DNA of 59,775 nt from Nitrospira sp. SB0662_bin_26 (GTDB lineage Bacteria; Nitrospirota; Nitrospiria; Nitrospirales; UBA8639). The stretch spans positions 1-59,775 of the forward strand of contig VXOF01000089.1 of NCBI GenBank assembly GCA_009840285.1, given 5' to 3'. Position numbers and translations under genes: made by a program. Shown piece by piece: positions 56,041-59,775 of the stretch. How positions within the stretch are numbered: the first letter of the stretch is position 1; the number at the start of each line of letters is the position of its first letter. The notes beneath the pieces are model-generated. The model saw only the letters and a list, made by a program, of their open reading frames with translations. It did not search any database and was not told where the DNA came from.

Positions 56041-58614
56041 TTAGAATGCATACAACGCCCTCAGGTAATAGTATCCGCCGTTGAATCCAAAGGGCGAATA
56101 CTCGGGGTACATCGTGCCTGAAACCCCGGTTGATCTGTCCGGATACGAATCGAACAGGTTTTGCGCACCTGCCGAGACCGTCAGCCCGTTTTTCATGGTG
56201 TACGACGTTTCCAGGTCCACGAGCCACTGCTGACCGGCGTCGACACGGGTATTAGGTCCACCGTCTGTCGTAAACTCCGTAAAGCCGTCGTACCAATAGA
56301 CCCGGCCCAGGAACCGCCAGGGCCCCTGCCTGTGATCGCCTGTCAATGTGAACCGGAACCACGGCAGGGTTTTTTCCAACTGTATCACCCGCTTGGCATC
56401 GATGGCATCCGGATTATTGATGTCGGTGACCTCGGTCCGGTTATAGTTGCCCGCGAACGTCCAGAGGGTGTTCCCTCCGGCGAACTGCATCGGGTAAGTC
56501 GCCACGATGTCCACCCCGTTGGTGGTAGTATCGAACGCGTTGGCATAGTAGGCCACCCGGCCCCACTGCTCGGGATTTTGGATGCCTAAACGTCGCAACT
56601 CATTATAATCAGCTGCAGTCAAATCAATTTGGGCGCTCCGTGCGATACGGTCCCGTACCGCGACCCGGTAGTAGTCGATGGTCACGTTCAGGCCGCCCAC
56701 GTCCAACACCGTGCCCGCGGATAGGTTGAAGGACTTTTCCGGCTTCAGCGGCTCAGCCCCTTTCAGGAGCGCAACCGGATGGCTCGCCGGGAAGGTTCCC
56801 ACGTCAGTCAGTCGCTCATCGACGAACGCCGTGGTCACGTTCGTAATGTTCGCCTGTCCCACGGTCGGGGCGCGGAACCCCGTGCTGACCGCACCGCGAA
56901 GCGCCATGAAGGGCGTGGCTTGCCAACGGGTGTCGAACTTGCCGTTCAGGGTGTCTCCGAAGGTTTCGAATTCCTCATATCGTCCGGCCACGCCGACCAG
57001 CAGGTCCTTGTTCACGTTGGTTTCCAAATCCACGTAGGCGGCATAGCTGCCCCGGTTGTTTGTTCCCGCGATATTGGGGTGGAATCCGGTAAATCCGTTG
57101 GACCCGATGCCGAAGCCCTGTGCTGCGAGATTTGGGTCAACGAACCAGGAATTCTCCCCGCCGGCCGTGACCTCGAATTGCTCCACTCGATACTCCAGGC
57201 CCAAGCCGACGTTCAGGGGGGAGGGGAGCATGGCGGTCTGCATTGATCTGGAGAGATCCAGGTTGATCACGTGATCCGTCTCGGTGTACTTGCCCGGATT
57301 ATAGGTCGTCGGAATATTGGTTCTCATTCTAGCGAGTTGCGGGTTGATGGTGTTCCTCATGAAGAAGTCCGTGCTGTGTTGACCGAGCACGGCGCTGAAG
57401 TCATAGTGCCAGTCGTCCAACCAGGGATTGTCGCTGGACAGGTCCCCGCGGATACCCCCGGCAACGCTCCAGTCGCGCACCGTCCCCCCGAAGAACGGGG
57501 TGAATCCGCCGGGAAATTTTTCATTGAACATGAAACAGTTAGAGGGAAGGTCTGCGATGTCACTGGCATAGTCGGCCGCCTGGTCCGTCGGTACGGCAGG
57601 GCAGCCCTCGCCGGACAGATCGGCTACGAGATGGGTTGCGCCGTCGTCATTGGAGAATACACCTGATCGCGTATTGGGATTACGGTAGTAGAACCCGCCT
57701 TCGATTTTGCGTTGCGAATAGTTGCTCCAGCCGTACAGTTCGGTGCTGCTGTTCAGATCCATTCCGAAGTTGCCGAAGAGTTTGTAGTCATACTGAACCT
57801 CGGGCGCGCCCCAAACCATGGCATTGGGTTTCCGCGTGTACTGGCTGCTCACCACGTGCCTGTTGCCCGCGTCAATCAGGGCCTGCGCATCGCTGCGTTG
57901 TTGGCTGCGGTCGGTCCAGTCCCTCGTTCCATATTCGAAGCTGAAATTGGCAAATCCGGACTGGATGAACGGGAGCGGCAGAGGCACGCCAAGGTTGCCC
58001 GCAATACTGGCGGTATCGCCGTCTCCTGCATAATACTTGCCCCAGCGGGCTTCCACCGTGCCGCTGTCCGGGGCGTCCTTCAACACGAAATTCATCACGC
58101 CGGCCACGGCATCGGACCCGTACTGCGCGGCCGCGCCGTCGCGCAGTACTTCCACGCGCTTCATCGCAATGGCCGGGAATGCGGCCAGATCAGTCGCGTG
58201 CGCTCCGTCTGAAATGCCACCGCCCAGGAACGTCAGGACTGACCCCCGGTGCCGCCGTTTGCCGTTGACCAGGATCAGCGTGGAGTCCGGGGGCAGGCCG
58301 CGCAGGTTCGCCGGGCGTACCAGCGTGGCCGCGTCGCCGATGGGTTGCTGGTTGACGTTGTAGGACGGCACGGTGGCCCTCAGGAGGGTGTTCATGTCCC
58401 TGACCCCGTAGTTCCTCATGTCTTTCCCTTCAATCACGTCAATCGGCACCGGGGAATCCTGGGCCGAACGTGTGGGAACACGGGAGCCGACCACCACCAC
58501 TTCTTCGAGTTTGAAAACGTCCTGATCCGCGGCGTCCTGTGCTAAAGACTGTTGAGTCGGAATAGCCAACAGACACAACAGGAAAATTGATGGGATGATT
58601 CGATAACCGTTCAT
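56041..58614 (-). CDS. TonB-dependent outer-membrane receptor
   Basis: VFKLEEVVVVGSRVPTRSAQDSPVPIDVI; NLRGLPPDSTLILVNGKRRH; C-terminal YYYLRALYAF. Confidence 0.94.
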   Translation of the reverse strand: MNGYRIIPSIFLLCLLAIPTQQSLAQDAADQDVFKLEEVVVVGSRVPTRSAQDSPVPIDVIEGKDMRNYGVRDMNTLLRATVPSYNVNQQPIGDAATLVRPANLRGLPPDSTLILVNGKRRHRGSVLTFLGGGISDGAHATDLAAFPAIAMKRVEVLRDGAAAQYGSDAVAGVMNFVLKDAPDSGTVEARWGKYYAGDGDTASIAGNLGVPLPLPFIQSGFANFSFEYGTRDWTDRSQQRSDAQALIDAGNRHVVSSQYTRKPNAMVWGAPEVQYDYKLFGNFGMDLNSSTELYGWSNYSQRKIEGGFYYRNPNTRSGVFSNDDGATHLVADLSGEGCPAVPTDQAADYASDIADLPSNCFMFNEKFPGGFTPFFGGTVRDWSVAGGIRGDLSSDNPWLDDWHYDFSAVLGQHSTDFFMRNTINPQLARMRTNIPTTYNPGKYTETDHVINLDLSRSMQTAMLPSPLNVGLGLEYRVEQFEVTAGGENSWFVDPNLAAQGFGIGSNGFTGFHPNIAGTNNRGSYAAYVDLETNVNKDLLVGVAGRYEEFETFGDTLNGKFDTRWQATPFMALRGAVSTGFRAPTVGQANITNVTTAFVDERLTDVGTFPASHPVALLKGAEPLKPEKSFNLSAGTVLDVGGLNVTIDYYRVAVRDRIARSAQIDLTAADYNELRRLGIQNPEQWGRVAYYANAFDTTTNGVDIVATYPMQFAGGNTLWTFAGNYNRTEVTDINNPDAIDAKRVIQLEKTLPWFRFTLTGDHRQGPWRFLGRVYWYDGFTEFTTDGGPNTRVDAGQQWLVDLETSYTMKNGLTVSAGAQNLFDSYPDRSTGVSGTMYPEYSPFGFNGGYYYLRALYAF

Positions 58615-58635
58615 AAGCAGATCTCCTTAGGTGAG

Positions 58636-59730
58636 CTATTCCTCGTTTCTTGTCTCCTCTTTATATTCCTCGAGATCGAATGTAACTGGCAGGTCGACAG
58701 CGGAAGAAATGGGATCGTCTCCAAGTTTCGCCGGATCGAATTGCCACGTTTTGACCGACTGTGCGGCGCTCTCGTCAAGCTCGGGAAATCCCGAGCTTTC
58801 TTGAATTTTGACGTTTTTAACGTCTCCGCCGGTGCCGATGGTGATTCGCAGTACGACCGTGCCTTCCCAGCCTTGCTGGCGCGCCGTCTGGGGATAGTCG
58901 GGACGTGCGGATTTGACCAGTCTGGCGGGTTTCTTCACCTTCACGGGTTCAGGCTCGGGCTCGGGTTCAGGTTCCGGCCGCGGGGCTTGGATTCCATACT
59001 CGTCAAGGTTGAACCTGATGGGCAGATCCACCACGCTGGGAACAGGAAACTCGCCATCTTTCGCCGGATCGAATCGCCACGTCTTGACGGATTTTGCGGC
59101 GCTTTCGTCAAGGGCGTCATAGCCCGTGCTTTTTTGGGTAGCGACGTTTCCCACGTTCCCGCCCGGATCGATGTTTATGCGTAACACGACCGTACCTTCC
59201 CAGCCCTGCCTGCGGGCCACTTGGGGATACGGTGGACGTTCGGATTTAATGAGTCTGACGGTTTTTCGAAGTGCTTTGCGGTCCGCAATGGAATCCCGAG
59301 GGAGTTCGGGTGCAGGTCTGTCCCACGGGGCAACGGAATTCTTGGAAATCGTGGTGACCGGTAAGCTGTTGAACGGCGTGGCCGCGGTCGTGTCGATGGC
59401 GGCAAGGCTGATGCGGCGCTCGGCTTGGGCAGCCGTCAATGGGACGGTTTGCCACAATCCTTTGCGATTCGCTATGGAATCCCGCGCAACTGTACGCTTG
59501 GCCTGCGAGACGATGGGAGTCTTGGCTATCGTAGAGATAATAAGGTCGTTCAACGGCATCGAAGTCGTGGTATCGGGTGTGGGTATGCTGATTTCCCGCT
59601 CTTCTTCTTCGGCCAATGTGTCGGCAATTTCGAGGGTCTCCAGGAACTCGATAGAATCGTCAGGCGCGCTTTGCGCCCCTGCCGGAGAACAGACGGCACA
59701 ACTCAGCAACGGCACAAGAACTGCCCCCAT
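58636..59730 (-). CDS. Exported protein with two tandem TonB C-terminal domains
   Basis: YPQVARRQGWEGTVVLRINIDPGG and YPQTARQQGWEGTVVLRITIGTGG; EPEPEPEPEP linker. Confidence 0.85.
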   Translation of the reverse strand: MGAVLVPLLSCAVCSPAGAQSAPDDSIEFLETLEIADTLAEEEEREISIPTPDTTTSMPLNDLIISTIAKTPIVSQAKRTVARDSIANRKGLWQTVPLTAAQAERRISLAAIDTTAATPFNSLPVTTISKNSVAPWDRPAPELPRDSIADRKALRKTVRLIKSERPPYPQVARRQGWEGTVVLRINIDPGGNVGNVATQKSTGYDALDESAAKSVKTWRFDPAKDGEFPVPSVVDLPIRFNLDEYGIQAPRPEPEPEPEPEPVKVKKPARLVKSARPDYPQTARQQGWEGTVVLRITIGTGGDVKNVKIQESSGFPELDESAAQSVKTWQFDPAKLGDDPISSAVDLPVTFDLEEYKEETRNEE

Positions 59731-59775
59731 TGCCCCGGTCTATTATAAACAACACCCAGCCCACAAGACGTAGAG

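Noticed and set aside
1-59775. CRISPR array
   Set aside because: No regularly spaced identical repeats were seen; the repeats present are dispersed or paired only.

Overview
The window is bacterial chromosome, probably from a Nitrospira-like organism; that taxonomy is inferred from gene content and was not tested. It has five parts. (1) A housekeeping backbone: hflX (cut by the window start), nth, yicC, gmk, rpoZ, coaBC, pyrE, a Tol operon, mutL-miaA-mtnP-pfkB, a RodZ-like gene, two paralogous cytochromes c, a UvrD-type helicase and four complete tRNA genes. (2) A mosaic surface-glycan segment at about 5.2-12.7 kb, with a membrane sulfatase-like protein / small membrane protein / NoeA-like methyltransferase trio, several glycosyltransferases and a truncated glycosyltransferase remnant. 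(3) A TonB receptor plus methyltransferase pair behind a Fur-box-like promoter (33.4-36.6 kb). (4) A compact element of about 10.5 kb inserted in tRNA-Lys(CTT), bounded by 48-bp perfect direct repeats (40873-40920 and 51384-51431). It encodes integrase, AlpA/excisionase, TerL, HNH, HK97 capsid, protease, head connectors and portal, but no recognisable tail, lysis or replication genes. This resembles a capsid-forming phage satellite (cf-PICI-like) and is the leading candidate for an undescribed system. (5) A TonB/ExbB/ExbD/TPR/receptor locus ending in a protein with two TonB C-terminal domains. Smaller observations include a MITE-like element at the 5' end of a cytochrome c gene, dispersed short repeats that have entered coding sequence (one apparently supplies the nth start codon), candidate integrase arm-type sites at both ends of the satellite, and a three-hairpin intergenic region downstream of its capsid gene. 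All calls come from reading the sequence and the supplied ORF translations; no database search was run.
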